A stretch of 45,806 nt of DNA from Candidatus Melainabacteria bacterium (lineage in GTDB: Bacteria > Cyanobacteriota > Vampirovibrionia > Obscuribacterales > Obscuribacteraceae). The notes under the pieces were generated by a model. That model worked only from the letters and a program-made list of their open reading frames with translations, was not told the origin of the DNA and searched no databases. A program made the position numbers and the translations under genes. This document shows, piece by piece, positions 1-8,330 of the stretch (positions are counted from its first letter, which is position 1; every line of letters begins with the position of its first letter). The DNA is taken from the NCBI GenBank assembly GCA_003153555.1, contig PLZS01000077.1:1-45806 (forward strand), read 5' to 3'.

Positions 1-34
1 TCATCGTCAAGCTACGCAGTTTTGTGTCAGCCAT
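1..34 (-). CDS. 5' end of a gene running off the left edge (partial)
   Basis: An ATG on the minus strand at 34-32 opens a frame reading MADTKLRSLTM before the window ends. A good ribosome binding site (AGAGGTG on the minus strand, 39-45) sits four bases upstream. Direct GTAAGGAA repeats lie just upstream of that, as expected for an autoregulated gene. Only 11 codons are visible, so no function can be given. If the window ends are joined as a circle the frame stops after a few more codons, so it is either cut by the window or not a gene. Confidence 0.4.
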   Translation of the reverse strand, partial: MADTKLRSLTM

Positions 35-47
35 TTTGCACCTCTGG

Positions 48-83
48 GAATTCCTTACATTTCTGAATTCCTTACTTCCTTAC
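48..83. repeat. Direct repeats GAATTCCTTAC / TTCCTTAC, possible operator
   Basis: GAATTCCTTAC occurs at 48-58 and 65-75 (17 bp apart), followed directly by TTCCTTAC at 76-83. On the minus strand these are three GTAAGGAA units just upstream of the start and ribosome binding site of the truncated minus-strand gene. Their position suggests a regulator-binding site, which is inference. Confidence 0.4.
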
Positions 84-173
84 AAATGTACCATAGGCTG
101 CTATTTTCGGGCGACCGATCACCCATTTGGGTAATATGACAACCTTGTTCGGCTTGGCTGTAGGATCGGGTTT

Positions 174-431
174 ATGGACATCATCTGGTCACTCGGTTTA
201 ATAGTTGTGCTCTTGCTTGGCCTTAACCATATGGCAGGTGGTCGAGCTTCGAATGTTCTTAGACCTGTGACTGGAATTGCCAGTCGTCTGATCGCGATGG
301 TTGTTCGCGCCGTGTTGGGATTGTTTGGATCGGTGTTCAGGATTGGTGCGGGCTCGATCAAATTACCGAAGCCGAAAGGCACGGACAAATCAGACAGAGG
401 GCCCGGACCACCACCGCCACGGTGGGATTAA
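174..431 (+). CDS. Small membrane protein, unknown function
   Basis: This 85-residue protein starts with a hydrophobic segment (residues about 3-20) and has a second apolar stretch (about 35-57). Its tail is charged and proline-rich and ends in PPPPRWD. The start ATG follows a GGATCGGG sequence that can act as a weak ribosome binding site. It lies upstream of the mobilization genes on the same strand, so it may be a small envelope protein of the transfer module. I do not recognise a family. A minus-strand frame overlaps it, but the plus-strand version has the more protein-like composition. Confidence 0.45.
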   Translation: MDIIWSLGLIVVLLLGLNHMAGGRASNVLRPVTGIASRLIAMVVRAVLGLFGSVFRIGAGSIKLPKPKGTDKSDRGPGPPPPRWD

Positions 432-599
432 TCGAGTTCTGAGCGCTAGCTCAGTTCCTTCGTGCACAGCACGCTAATGGTCTTCAGCGAAGCGTTGCAG
501 CTGAGTTGTTTTTGCTTGTCGTTTATTGATGGCTGCGATTGCAGCGCGCGGAGAGGGACGACGCGCAATTGTCGGTTTTGACCCGCACCGGGAGGGAGA

Positions 600-765
600 G
601 CGAAGCTTGACCATACGGTAAGGCAAGATAAAGTGCTTACGCACCTATTTAAAAATCCCCAGTATATGGGCATTAGAGGCGCCGCACCTATTCTAGTAAT
701 TACCCGGTGGGCGCCGCATAATCTATATATTACTATGTAGGTAAGGGTTTAGATAGGCGCACCTT
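600..765. other. Candidate origin of transfer / regulatory repeats upstream of mobC
   Basis: The 336 bp between the small membrane gene and mobC hold no convincing gene but several short repeats. CGCACCTATT occurs at 640-649 and 683-692, and GGCGCCGCA at 678-686 and 710-718. A related AGGCGCACC lies at 755-763, and a GTGC-TTAC-GCAC hairpin at 633-644. An AT-rich patch follows at 719-740. A repeat-rich, partly AT-rich intergenic region directly before mobC and the relaxase gene is the usual place for oriT. I could not identify a specific nic consensus. Confidence 0.35.
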
Positions 766-767
766 TT

Positions 768-1238
768 ATGAACGAACCAAAACCAACCGAACCGAAACGC
801 TCGCTGAAATTTAGTCCAAGAGTCGAGACTCGAATGAACATGGCTGACCTTAAGCGGCTCGATGACGCTGCCAAAACCGCCGGCAAAACTCGGGCCGATT
901 TTGCCAGGCAAGCTTTGCTCTGGTACCTGGACAATCAGGACAAATTGACTCATGACGATCGCGAGGCCGAGGTGGCCCAGGCGATCCGATACGCCACCGA
1001 CCAGCACGTCAAAGCAACCAAAAACGGCGTGGACCGAATATGCAAAATGCTGGCTCGGCAAGGAGCAGCAATCGGCACCCTATACGAGCTGTCCTGGATG
1101 GCCTTGCCAGATGACGACAATGCCCGGGCTGCGTTTGAGGCGGCATCGAATACCGCCAAGCAGAAAATGCGCAGGCACGTCGAGCGGGACGAGGAAGAGA
1201 TAGCGACCAGGACGAGCAAGGTGGTAACCAGTCCGTGA
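768..1238 (+). CDS. MobC-like relaxosome accessory / DNA-binding protein
   Basis: This 156-residue protein has a charged, mostly helical sequence. Its N-terminal part (about residues 20-55: KFSPRVETRMN, then ADLKRLDDAAKTAGKTRADFARQAL) has the pattern of a ribbon-helix-helix DNA-binding domain, a short strand followed by two helices as in MobC and plasmid RHH proteins. The stop codon overlaps the GTG start of the relaxase gene (GTGA), so the two are translationally coupled. Such proteins bind oriT and help the relaxase open the nic site. The family call rests on fold pattern and position; a plain RHH repressor is the alternative. Confidence 0.65.
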   Translation: MNEPKPTEPKRSLKFSPRVETRMNMADLKRLDDAAKTAGKTRADFARQALLWYLDNQDKLTHDDREAEVAQAIRYATDQHVKATKNGVDRICKMLARQGAAIGTLYELSWMALPDDDNARAAFEAASNTAKQKMRRHVERDEEEIATRTSKVVTSP

Positions 1239-2803
1239 TAGTTGTTCGACACAGCTATATCTCAGCCCGGCGCCAACCGAGAATCGGAGGCAAGCCGCCC
1301 GGTGTCGTGGCGATGGGCAAGGCCCTGGCGCACGTGAAGTACATCCAGCACCGGCCAGGTGAGGACCGAGAAAAGGGCGGCCGAGAGTTTTTCGGCGAAG
1401 GCGACGACGAGTTAAGTGCCAGGCGATTGCGCAAGGCCGTCAAAGAAATGGCCAATGCCAAAGTAGTGGTTCATAAGGTGACGCTGGCACCCGAGATCAA
1501 TCCTGCCGACAAGAAGGCTTTTACTCGCGAAGTCATGAAAGAGCTGGGCAGCGAAAAGGGACTGGACCTGAACTGGTTTGCTGTTGAGCACAATAATACG
1601 GACCATCATCACATCCACGTGGTTATTCTCGGCAAGGACAAGAACGGCCGCGATGTCCATATCGACAAGCGAGACTACGACAAAATCAAAGAGTACGGCG
1701 ACCGTCACCTTGAGCGCGTTCACCCGCTCGAAATGGAAAGAGCCCGCGCCGACCGAGAAAAGAAGGAGCACGACCGGCTGCAGGCGAGGAAGGTTGAGCG
1801 CGACATGCGCAAAATACAGGGGCTTGAATTGCCCTGGATGCATAAGCAGATCATCCGGGAGCAGCTTGAGCCCTACAGCAAATGGAAAGAGCAGCAGCTT
1901 GCAAAAGAGCGGGCGAAGTCTGACGGCAAAGACAAAGCGCCGGCGGAAGAAAAACCCTACTTCCAAGACACCATCGAGGCTGCCGGAAAAGAGTGGAGCA
2001 AGCGAAACACGCTGGGCGAACTCAAGGAGCTGAACAAACACCTTTGGGACAACTATGACGAGCGCATTGACGTACAGGAATACAAAAAGCTAGTTGCCTG
2101 GATCAAAGAGAAGGAGCGCTTCGGAGAGAAAAACCGGGATGAGGGCGCGAAAGAAAAAGGCCAGGATGAGGCAAAGAAGCCAGCCAAAGAAAAGGACCAC
2201 TTCGTTTACGAGGGCAATAAGTACAGCAAGCTCAGTTTCTATGACGAACTCGCCTCGCTCAATAGCCGGGTACACGACAAAGACGCCCCTCGGATGCCGA
2301 TTGAGAATTACCAGCAAATGAGGACGTGGCTGGAAGATGCCGACCGATCCCGCTGGAGCGGCGTCCTTGAAAGGCAAATGGAAGCTTCAAAGAAGCAGTT
2401 TGGCAAAGAAGGAGCGGCCAAAACCATGCCCGACAATTTTCGGATGGTTAATCCCTTGCAGGATGCGGTTATGAGAAACCCCGTTGTCGGCATGTTTATG
2501 GCGGGTGCCTCGGTCGCAAACGAGCTGGTGAAGTGGATACCCCTGACCGACCAACGCGACCGCCTGAAGGAGGGCCGAGATGCCTTAGAAGCGGCCAAAT
2601 TGGATAAACACCAGGAGCACAATCAGCCCGGCCGCCCAGAAGAGCGAAAGGCGCAAGATCGAGAGACAATAGAGAAGTTAGACAAAGCAATAGACGAAAA
2701 CCAGGCAACCCGCGATAAAAGTAAAGACGACAAGAAGAAAAAGAAGAAAGACCGAGGCGACGACGAGGACCCTTTCACATTCGATCCCTGGGGGCGCTAT
2801 TAA
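1235..2803 (+). CDS. Relaxase (MobA/VirD2-type, MobP-like)
   Basis: This 522-residue relaxase would nick one strand at oriT and lead it into the recipient. The histidine metal-binding motif III is clear near residues 119-130 (HNNTDHHHIHVV, with the H-x-H pair at 126/128). Candidate nicking tyrosines are Y8 and Y36. From about residue 160 the protein is a very charged, Lys/Glu-rich helical region, as in many MobP relaxases. A hydrophobic patch lies near residues 405-440, and the tail has a polylysine run. It starts at a GTG overlapping the mobC stop and ends directly against the start of the coupling-protein gene. This places mobC, relaxase and coupling protein in one operon. The exact MOB subclass was not tested. 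Confidence 0.85.
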   Translation: MIVVRHSYISARRQPRIGGKPPGVVAMGKALAHVKYIQHRPGEDREKGGREFFGEGDDELSARRLRKAVKEMANAKVVVHKVTLAPEINPADKKAFTREVMKELGSEKGLDLNWFAVEHNNTDHHHIHVVILGKDKNGRDVHIDKRDYDKIKEYGDRHLERVHPLEMERARADREKKEHDRLQARKVERDMRKIQGLELPWMHKQIIREQLEPYSKWKEQQLAKERAKSDGKDKAPAEEKPYFQDTIEAAGKEWSKRNTLGELKELNKHLWDNYDERIDVQEYKKLVAWIKEKERFGEKNRDEGAKEKGQDEAKKPAKEKDHFVYEGNKYSKLSFYDELASLNSRVHDKDAPRMPIENYQQMRTWLEDADRSRWSGVLERQMEASKKQFGKEGAAKTMPDNFRMVNPLQDAVMRNPVVGMFMAGASVANELVKWIPLTDQRDRLKEGRDALEAAKLDKHQEHNQPGRPEERKAQDRETIEKLDKAIDENQATRDKSKDDKKKKKKDRGDDEDPFTFDPWGRY

Positions 2804-4780
2804 ATGGCGGTGCAGATTCGAGACTCCGGCATAGTCCAGACGACAGCCAAGGATTTTCCAATCCTGGCTGTAAACGTTTTGGACCGGCTCGGCTACCAGG
2901 TGTCTCGGGCAAGCAAGCAACTCGATCAAATCCTCGCTACAGAGCGCTTAGACGAACAGATAGGCCAGGACTGGTGGCGGCATGAATACAGGGTCGTACT
3001 CCGCTGGCGCACTGCAAATGTGGGCGGTGTATTGGTCACAGTTGATCTGGAAGAGCGCAAAGGCGGCGCCAGTGAAATCGAGTGCCAGCGGCGCTGTGAC
3101 AAAATTCTGTTGGAATTGCAGAATGACGCTGAGCGCGCTGACGACGCCCAGGCGCACCGAGAAAAGAGTACTGTGTATGGCGCGGCACGCTGGGGCACCG
3201 AGCAAGAACTGCAACAAAATGGCTATTTTCAAAAGACCGCTGATGCAAAAAGGCTGATTATTGGCAGGACTGCCAGCGGTCAATACATCCAGGTGCCCGA
3301 GTTCTGGACGCACGCTCATGCCATAGTTTGCGGTCGTACCGGTGTTGGAAAGTCTCGCGGTTTCTTCTTTCCGCAGCTTATCGAGCGCATTGCCACCAGC
3401 ATGATTGTGACGGAGGCCACGCCCGGCTATGAGGACGGAGAGCTATACAAGCTCACTTCGGGCTGGCGAAAGATGGCCGGACACCAGATTTATTGCTTCA
3501 ATCCGTCGGACATGACGTCACATCGAATCAATCCAATTGACCGGGTGAGAAGGGCACCAGAAGAAGAAAAAGCGAATCTGGCCGAGAAGCTAGCCGACCT
3601 GATCATCATGAACGGAGAGAGTGCCGAGGGGCGTGGAGACCAGACCTGGAATAGATCGGAAAAGCTTTTGCTCATCCCCCTTATCATGCACGCCGCCGCA
3701 GGAGATCCAGAGCATGGGCACTTTGGCGCCTTGCGCTGGCTGCTTCTAAAAGGTCCAGACGCCTTAGCAAAAGTACTTTATCGGAGCCCGTCAGATGTCG
3801 CGCAAATGGAATTCGAAGGCTGGATGCGACTTTCAGGCGAAACCAACTTCAAGTACGGTGTATTTTCTGGACTGATAACAAAGCTCAATCCCTGGATGAC
3901 CGACCAGATGGTAACGCTTACCGAGACGACAGACATCGACCTGGACGCAATGGCAAATCAGCTATTCACCTTCTATTTAGCCGTTCCCAGTCGTTCGAGA
4001 GATAGCAAATTGATTGGCTCTCTAATGGTCAATTTTTTGCTCGACCATGTTCTGGAAATTCGCGAACGCATGAAATATCCGCTCACCATGCTCCTGGACG
4101 AGTTCACTAACTTCGGCAAGATCTCAGGCATTGGCGATACTTTATCGATCATCAGGAAAAACAAAATCGGGTTGATTCTCGGTTTTCAAAATTACTTCCA
4201 GCTGGAGCAGGTCTACAGCAAACGCGAAGCACAAATCATTATCGACATGCCGGCGACCCAGGTGTACTTCAAACAAAAAACTTTCCAGGAAGCAAGGGAT
4301 CTTAGCGAGGCAATCGGCCGCACTACCGTCGAAGAAGCCTCTGTCAGCGACAGTGGCCGCGTACAGGAGATCATCCAGGGCCGTCATCTAATCACTCCGG
4401 ACGAGCTCATAAGTCTGAACAAGGAAGTGATTGTATTTACCGCTGACACTAAACCGCTCAAGCTGCCTCTCACCGATCCACTGGCCTATGAACAGGCGCT
4501 GTCCTATGATCCGCCAGTTAGAGAAAAGCACGAGGTCTCCGAATTCGTTCGCAAGCGCGGCCGTACGGCTCGCGAGCAGAGCAAAGCAAACGAGCCGGAA
4601 GCGCAAGCCGAAGAACTACCAAAGCCACAACCCAAGCCGAAATCGCAACCACAGGCTCGAAAAGATGTCCGGGGCGATCGAGAGCGACCGGTAGCAAAAC
4701 AGGACCGAACTGTAAACGAAGAAAACGAGCGTAAGCCATATCCCAAGCGCCAGCAAGGTGCACCTGACTATGATTTGTGA
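2804..4780 (+). CDS. Type IV coupling protein (VirD4/TraD family ATPase)
   Basis: This 658-residue ATPase would link the relaxosome to the transfer channel. Walker A is at residues 177-184 (GRTGVGKS) and Walker B near 430-434 (LLDEF). The following stretch (GDTLSIIRKNKIG, then GFQNYFQLE) is typical of VirD4/TraD. No N-terminal membrane segment is visible. About 170 residues precede the ATPase domain, so this is a soluble-type coupling protein or one anchored by a partner. The C-terminal 100 residues are disordered and rich in Lys, Gln and Pro. The ATG follows the relaxase stop codon with no gap. No VirB4 or channel genes occur in the window, so the element may be only mobilizable, or the mating genes may lie outside it. 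Confidence 0.85.
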   Translation: MAVQIRDSGIVQTTAKDFPILAVNVLDRLGYQVSRASKQLDQILATERLDEQIGQDWWRHEYRVVLRWRTANVGGVLVTVDLEERKGGASEIECQRRCDKILLELQNDAERADDAQAHREKSTVYGAARWGTEQELQQNGYFQKTADAKRLIIGRTASGQYIQVPEFWTHAHAIVCGRTGVGKSRGFFFPQLIERIATSMIVTEATPGYEDGELYKLTSGWRKMAGHQIYCFNPSDMTSHRINPIDRVRRAPEEEKANLAEKLADLIIMNGESAEGRGDQTWNRSEKLLLIPLIMHAAAGDPEHGHFGALRWLLLKGPDALAKVLYRSPSDVAQMEFEGWMRLSGETNFKYGVFSGLITKLNPWMTDQMVTLTETTDIDLDAMANQLFTFYLAVPSRSRDSKLIGSLMVNFLLDHVLEIRERMKYPLTMLLDEFTNFGKISGIGDTLSIIRKNKIGLILGFQNYFQLEQVYSKREAQIIIDMPATQVYFKQKTFQEARDLSEAIGRTTVEEASVSDSGRVQEIIQGRHLITPDELISLNKEVIVFTADTKPLKLPLTDPLAYEQALSYDPPVREKHEVSEFVRKRGRTAREQSKANEPEAQAEELPKPQPKPKSQPQARKDVRGDRERPVAKQDRTVNEENERKPYPKRQQGAPDYDL

Positions 4781-4820
4781 GGATTGATGTTATGACGGAA
4801 AGTAATTGTAAGGCGGTAAC

Positions 4821-5501
4821 GTGATGGGTGTAGGAATAGTTCTTGGACTCTTTGTCTGGGGCCTAGTCGGTGCCTGCACAAGATTTTTCGTCTTGCAGAC
4901 GCCCGAGACCGGCGTTATGGAGGGCTTTGTAGCTGGGGTTTGGGCGGCGTGGCCCTTCTTTCATCAAGGGCGCGTACAGCGTTATAACTTTTTGCACCCG
5001 GTCCCGAGACGTTACAAAACCCCGCTGAAGCAAGCCTTTGCGAAGGTCAGGCAAATTATCGGCGACAAGACTTACAACTTTGGCGACAAGTGGCACGTAT
5101 CGACAGCAGATACAACAGCGCGTCGCATTACTGCCACCCTGCGGTTTACCGAGGAAGAGTCGCAAGGCTTTGAAGGCACAAACATATCAAACATCCACCA
5201 CAAGACACAGCGAGTGCAGCGGTTATTAGAGTTAGATGTACAGATGAAGGAAGAGCCGAATGACGTGACTGTGGTGCAGTTTGACTTCCGCCCGAGGGTT
5301 GAGGGCGTTGCATTCCATGCCTGTGATTCGATAATTGCCGGGATAGTGAACGATGCAGAAGCGATATTAGGACCGGGAACTGACGCGGGAAACCCTGCTG
5401 ATACATCGTTGCCGGCACCGCCGTGGTGGCTGATAGGATTGGGTGGGCTTGGGGTTCTTGGGCTCTTTGGTGATGTGATGAAGGCGGTTTTTGGATCATG
5501 A
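4821..5501 (+). CDS. Membrane protein of the transfer operon, unknown function
   Basis: This 226-residue protein has a hydrophobic N-terminal segment (about 3-26), a soluble middle and a hydrophobic C-terminal segment (about 200-222: PPWWLIGLGGLGVLGL). The start has an AAGGCGG ribosome binding site. It follows the coupling-protein gene by 40 bp and overlaps the next gene by four bases (ATGA), so it belongs to the same transcription unit. It could supply the membrane anchor that the coupling protein lacks. That is inference from position and topology only; I recognise no domain. Confidence 0.6.
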   Translation: MMGVGIVLGLFVWGLVGACTRFFVLQTPETGVMEGFVAGVWAAWPFFHQGRVQRYNFLHPVPRRYKTPLKQAFAKVRQIIGDKTYNFGDKWHVSTADTTARRITATLRFTEEESQGFEGTNISNIHHKTQRVQRLLELDVQMKEEPNDVTVVQFDFRPRVEGVAFHACDSIIAGIVNDAEAILGPGTDAGNPADTSLPAPPWWLIGLGGLGVLGLFGDVMKAVFGS

Positions 5502-6409
5502 CTGAAGAAGAAAAACTGCAAAAAGCCTATTTTGTCCTCGGTCTTGAGCCAGGGGCGCTAATGGACAAAATTACTCGACGGCACAAGCGTCTTATCATGG
5601 TCTGGCATCCAGACCGCTTCCCAACTGAAGACGGCAAAAAAGATGCCGAGGAAGAACTGAAGCAGATCAATAATGCGAAAGACGATCTGAAAAGTCATTT
5701 CGAAAAAAACCACAAGACAAGCGGACCTTGCGCTTGTAAGCCCGCCGCCGCAGGATCAACTCAACACACCTATCAGAGCGGCGCGCGCAGCGGGCAAGGC
5801 CCTGGTCCAGGACCAGGCAAGCGCAAAACGACCCAGGAAACCAATCGCGAGGAGGCGGAAGCGCAGCGCCGAAGCAAGGAGCGCCAACAGAAAGCAGCAG
5901 AAGAAGCAGCAGAAAAAGAACGTCAGCGCCAAGCAGCGGCCGCTAGTGCGGCAGCCACTCAACAAACCACCCAGCAGGCAGCGGAACAAACCAAGCTGTT
6001 GGATGACGAGCGTTTGCGCTGGAAGGTCGCTCTCTGTATTGGCGCTGCGTGGATAGGTTTGAGCCTATTTGGATGGATTGGAACCAGCGTAAAAGCATGG
6101 TGGCATGATGTCTCGTGGAAGTGGCAAAATGACCATTCATCAAGCTCTAGTTCAAGTAGCAGTAGCCCGAGTCCCGGCTTCCGTCCTAGTCAAACATATG
6201 TCCCGCCGTACCAGCAAGCCCCGACACAGAACAGCAGCCCAACGCAGTGGCAAGATCCCTATGCAAATAATGCAATGCCGCCGCCCAGCCAAAGCACAAC
6301 GCCGACCCTTCAGAATAACCCATTTCCAACAACGCCGAGTGATTCATCAACCGTGCGCCAACGTGCTCAGGACTTCTTGAATAGCGGCTCTCGGTCATCC
6401 AATCCCTAA
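5498..6409 (+). CDS. Membrane-anchored J-domain (DnaJ-like) protein
   Basis: This 303-residue protein begins with a J domain (about residues 5-70) containing the hallmark HPD at 37-39, which stimulates the ATPase of Hsp70/DnaK partners. A Gly/Pro linker and a Glu/Arg/Gln/Ala-rich coiled coil (about 110-165) follow. Next come one membrane helix (about 176-196), a polyserine run (about 214-223) and a disordered Pro/Ser/Gln-rich tail. It overlaps the preceding membrane-protein gene by four bases. A J protein fixed in the membrane within a transfer operon could recruit DnaK to unfold or assemble transferred or channel proteins. That role is inference, while the J domain itself is clear. Confidence 0.75.
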   Translation: MTEEEKLQKAYFVLGLEPGALMDKITRRHKRLIMVWHPDRFPTEDGKKDAEEELKQINNAKDDLKSHFEKNHKTSGPCACKPAAAGSTQHTYQSGARSGQGPGPGPGKRKTTQETNREEAEAQRRSKERQQKAAEEAAEKERQRQAAAASAAATQQTTQQAAEQTKLLDDERLRWKVALCIGAAWIGLSLFGWIGTSVKAWWHDVSWKWQNDHSSSSSSSSSSPSPGFRPSQTYVPPYQQAPTQNSSPTQWQDPYANNAMPPPSQSTTPTLQNNPFPTTPSDSSTVRQRAQDFLNSGSRSSNP

Positions 6410-6436
6410 TTTGATCACAAGCCAGAGAGGCGAACC

Positions 6437-6925
6437 ATGAACAGAATTAGCAGCAGAAATGCAAGAGCGGCCGTCCTGCAGGCAGTTATATTGGCGCTTC
6501 TTATGGCAGTCGTGCCTGCAGTCGCTCAAAACAATGACGGCACCACAACCAATACCACGACAGCTACGGTTACCAGTACCGACGAGCAACTGAAAGCCGC
6601 TAACCAAGAGCTTCTAAACGCCGATAAATTCCGAAACACCTATGCGGGTATGGGCGAAGATATCAATGTCAGGAAAGATGCCTGGTCCTGGTATTGGAAT
6701 GAAAAGGCGCACGTGGACATAGACACCCAGAACACAAAGGGCTTCTGGGGAAACGATGTCGTGAGTGCGTTCTTTAAGGGCATAGCCGACAATTTTGTCG
6801 TGCCGTTTTGGAATGGTGCGATGGAGTATGACTTTATAAGAGCCGGGCTGCTCCTGGTCGTGGCTGGAATGCTGCTCGGTCTTGGAGCTACAATCGTCAT
6901 GCCGAAAAAGCCAGAAACCAAATAG
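6437..6925 (+). CDS. Exported single-pass membrane protein, unknown function
   Basis: This 162-residue protein has a signal peptide (about residues 1-30: basic start, hydrophobic core, likely cleavage after AVAQ). A Thr/Asn-rich segment follows, then a soluble middle with several Trp (WSWYWNEK). A C-terminal membrane helix (about 137-157) ends in a short KKPETK tail. A GAGAGG sequence before the ATG serves as ribosome binding site. It lies 28 bp after the J-domain gene on the same strand and probably closes the transfer operon. The topology suggests an outward-facing domain held by the C-terminal helix. I do not recognise the family. Confidence 0.55.
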   Translation: MNRISSRNARAAVLQAVILALLMAVVPAVAQNNDGTTTNTTTATVTSTDEQLKAANQELLNADKFRNTYAGMGEDINVRKDAWSWYWNEKAHVDIDTQNTKGFWGNDVVSAFFKGIADNFVVPFWNGAMEYDFIRAGLLLVVAGMLLGLGATIVMPKKPETK

Positions 6926-7027
6926 TTTCAATTGTTCTGTGGTGTTTGTTTTGGCATAATGGGAACTTTACTTTGCTATAAACGTTCAAGCCAGATAGAG
7001 ATCCAATCGGATGAGTAATGGAGCAGA

Positions 7028-7513
7028 ATGACGCCTATAGTTCTAGTTATTGAAGATAACAAGACCGAGCAGTACGTGCTGAGGCAGCTTTTAGAGAAAT
7101 TTGGTTATGAAGCGCTTGTGGTGGCATCTGGTGAGGAAGCGATAACGGCTCTGGGAGTGGCTAAGTACGCGGCGATTCTGTTGGATTTGACGTTGCCGGG
7201 AATTGATGGTTTTGAGTGCGTAAAGCGGATCAGGCGGATAGAGATAGAATCAGGCAGACGCACGCCAGTTATATCGCTCACGGCCAGAGCTGAGGAAAGC
7301 GTGCGGGATGCATGTTTGGCTGCCGGGATGGACGATTATTTAAGTAAGCCATTTGAGCCGGAAGAGCTGCGAAAGACGCTACTGCGATATGTGTATGATG
7401 CGTCGCAGCCTAATTTGAAGACTTTGACATCGTTGTCGCCGGAAGAGCTAGAAGATGTTGATTTAGAGATTAGTTGTCCCATCGATTGTGTCCCAGATGC
7501 GCCAGCTGACTAG
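7028..7513 (+). CDS. Stand-alone response regulator receiver protein
   Basis: This 161-residue protein has one complete receiver domain (about 3-122). The acidic pocket is E9/D10, the phospho-acceptor is D53 in LLDLTLPGIDG, and the conserved Thr (T85) and Lys (K107 in LSKPF) are present. A 40-residue acidic tail follows with no output domain. It should be phosphorylated by a histidine kinase, yet none is encoded in the window. It is the first of three receiver-type proteins leading to the KaiC-like gene, which suggests control of that ATPase. The ATG follows a GGAGC sequence. Confidence 0.85.
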   Translation: MTPIVLVIEDNKTEQYVLRQLLEKFGYEALVVASGEEAITALGVAKYAAILLDLTLPGIDGFECVKRIRRIEIESGRRTPVISLTARAEESVRDACLAAGMDDYLSKPFEPEELRKTLLRYVYDASQPNLKTLTSLSPEELEDVDLEISCPIDCVPDAPAD

Positions 7514-7555
7514 CGTCATTGGCGGTCGACTTTAATCATCTCAATCATTGCCGAG

Positions 7556-7702
7556 ATGAACGAAGAACGACAGTCAAAATTCCTCAATTTGTGGACTCTA
7601 TTGGAACAGGAACCCAAGCGCTACTTAAGTGTTGGACCGTGCTGCTTATTTGCGACATTGTCAGTAATTTATAATTCCTCTTATCTACCGCGCGCCACCT
7701 GA
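7556..7702 (+). CDS. Possible small protein between two receiver genes
   Basis: A 48-codon frame runs from an ATG at 7556 (MNEERQSKFLNLWTLLEQEP start) to a TGA just before the next gene. It lies in an otherwise empty 208-bp gap on the coding strand. The first half looks like an amphipathic helix. There is no strong ribosome binding site and no recognisable family, so it may be chance. Confidence 0.2.
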   Translation: MNEERQSKFLNLWTLLEQEPKRYLSVGPCCLFATLSVIYNSSYLPRAT

Positions 7703-7721
7703 CAACCACATGGAGGGGTCA

Positions 7722-8219
7722 ATGACTGATGAGCCGAAAGTTGAACCAGCCACCCCAAAGAACAAGCTACCAGCTAAAGATACTTTCCGCATTTTGATAA
7801 TGGATACCGTTGAGCATACGGACCAATTAAAAAAAGCCTGTAAGGACGCCGGGCACGACGTTGTAGCTGCTCAAACGATAAAAGAAGCATTCTCTTTTTT
7901 AGACGGCAAAGACCATGCTGATGTGATCGTTTGCGCTGCATATCTCGAAGACGAATCCATGTTTGAATTCCTGAAGCGTCTGAGAAAGAATCCAATCCAC
8001 AAAGATTCGATGTTTCTGACATTGGCTCTGGCACCGGGTCCGATAGGAGCCGGTGCGAATACCTCCACAGAGAACGCCGGGCGTTTGCTCGGTGCGGATG
8101 CCTTTGTAAGTATGCCAGTATTCGATCCGGCGCAATTGATTTCAGAAATCAAAAAGTTGTTGCCTCGGGTTCCGATGTTGGAGAGAGACAAGCAGACAGA
8201 AAGGAAGGCGTCCGAATAA
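7722..8219 (+). CDS. Pseudo-receiver domain protein
   Basis: This 165-residue protein keeps the receiver fold pattern (about 22-152) but has lost key residues. The phospho-acceptor Asp position reads Ala (VIVCAAYLED) and the conserved Lys near the end reads Met (FVSMPVF). It therefore probably cannot be phosphorylated and acts by binding a partner. I place the start at the ATG at 7722 because GGAGGGG (7712-7718) lies in front of it; an in-frame ATG at 7710 would lie on top of that site. Pseudo-receivers are known in cyanobacterial clock proteins such as CikA and KaiA, which fits the KaiC-like gene downstream. That link is inference. Confidence 0.7.
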   Translation: MTDEPKVEPATPKNKLPAKDTFRILIMDTVEHTDQLKKACKDAGHDVVAAQTIKEAFSFLDGKDHADVIVCAAYLEDESMFEFLKRLRKNPIHKDSMFLTLALAPGPIGAGANTSTENAGRLLGADAFVSMPVFDPAQLISEIKKLLPRVPMLERDKQTERKASE

Positions 8220-8330
8220 TGGGGTGTATTTTTATACCTGTCATGCCTGATGCTGTTGCCGCCAATGAGCGCATTTTTAGGAGGGCGGCTTGGGTCTTTT
8301 TTGTCAGCAAAGAAGCTTAAGAAACATCGC

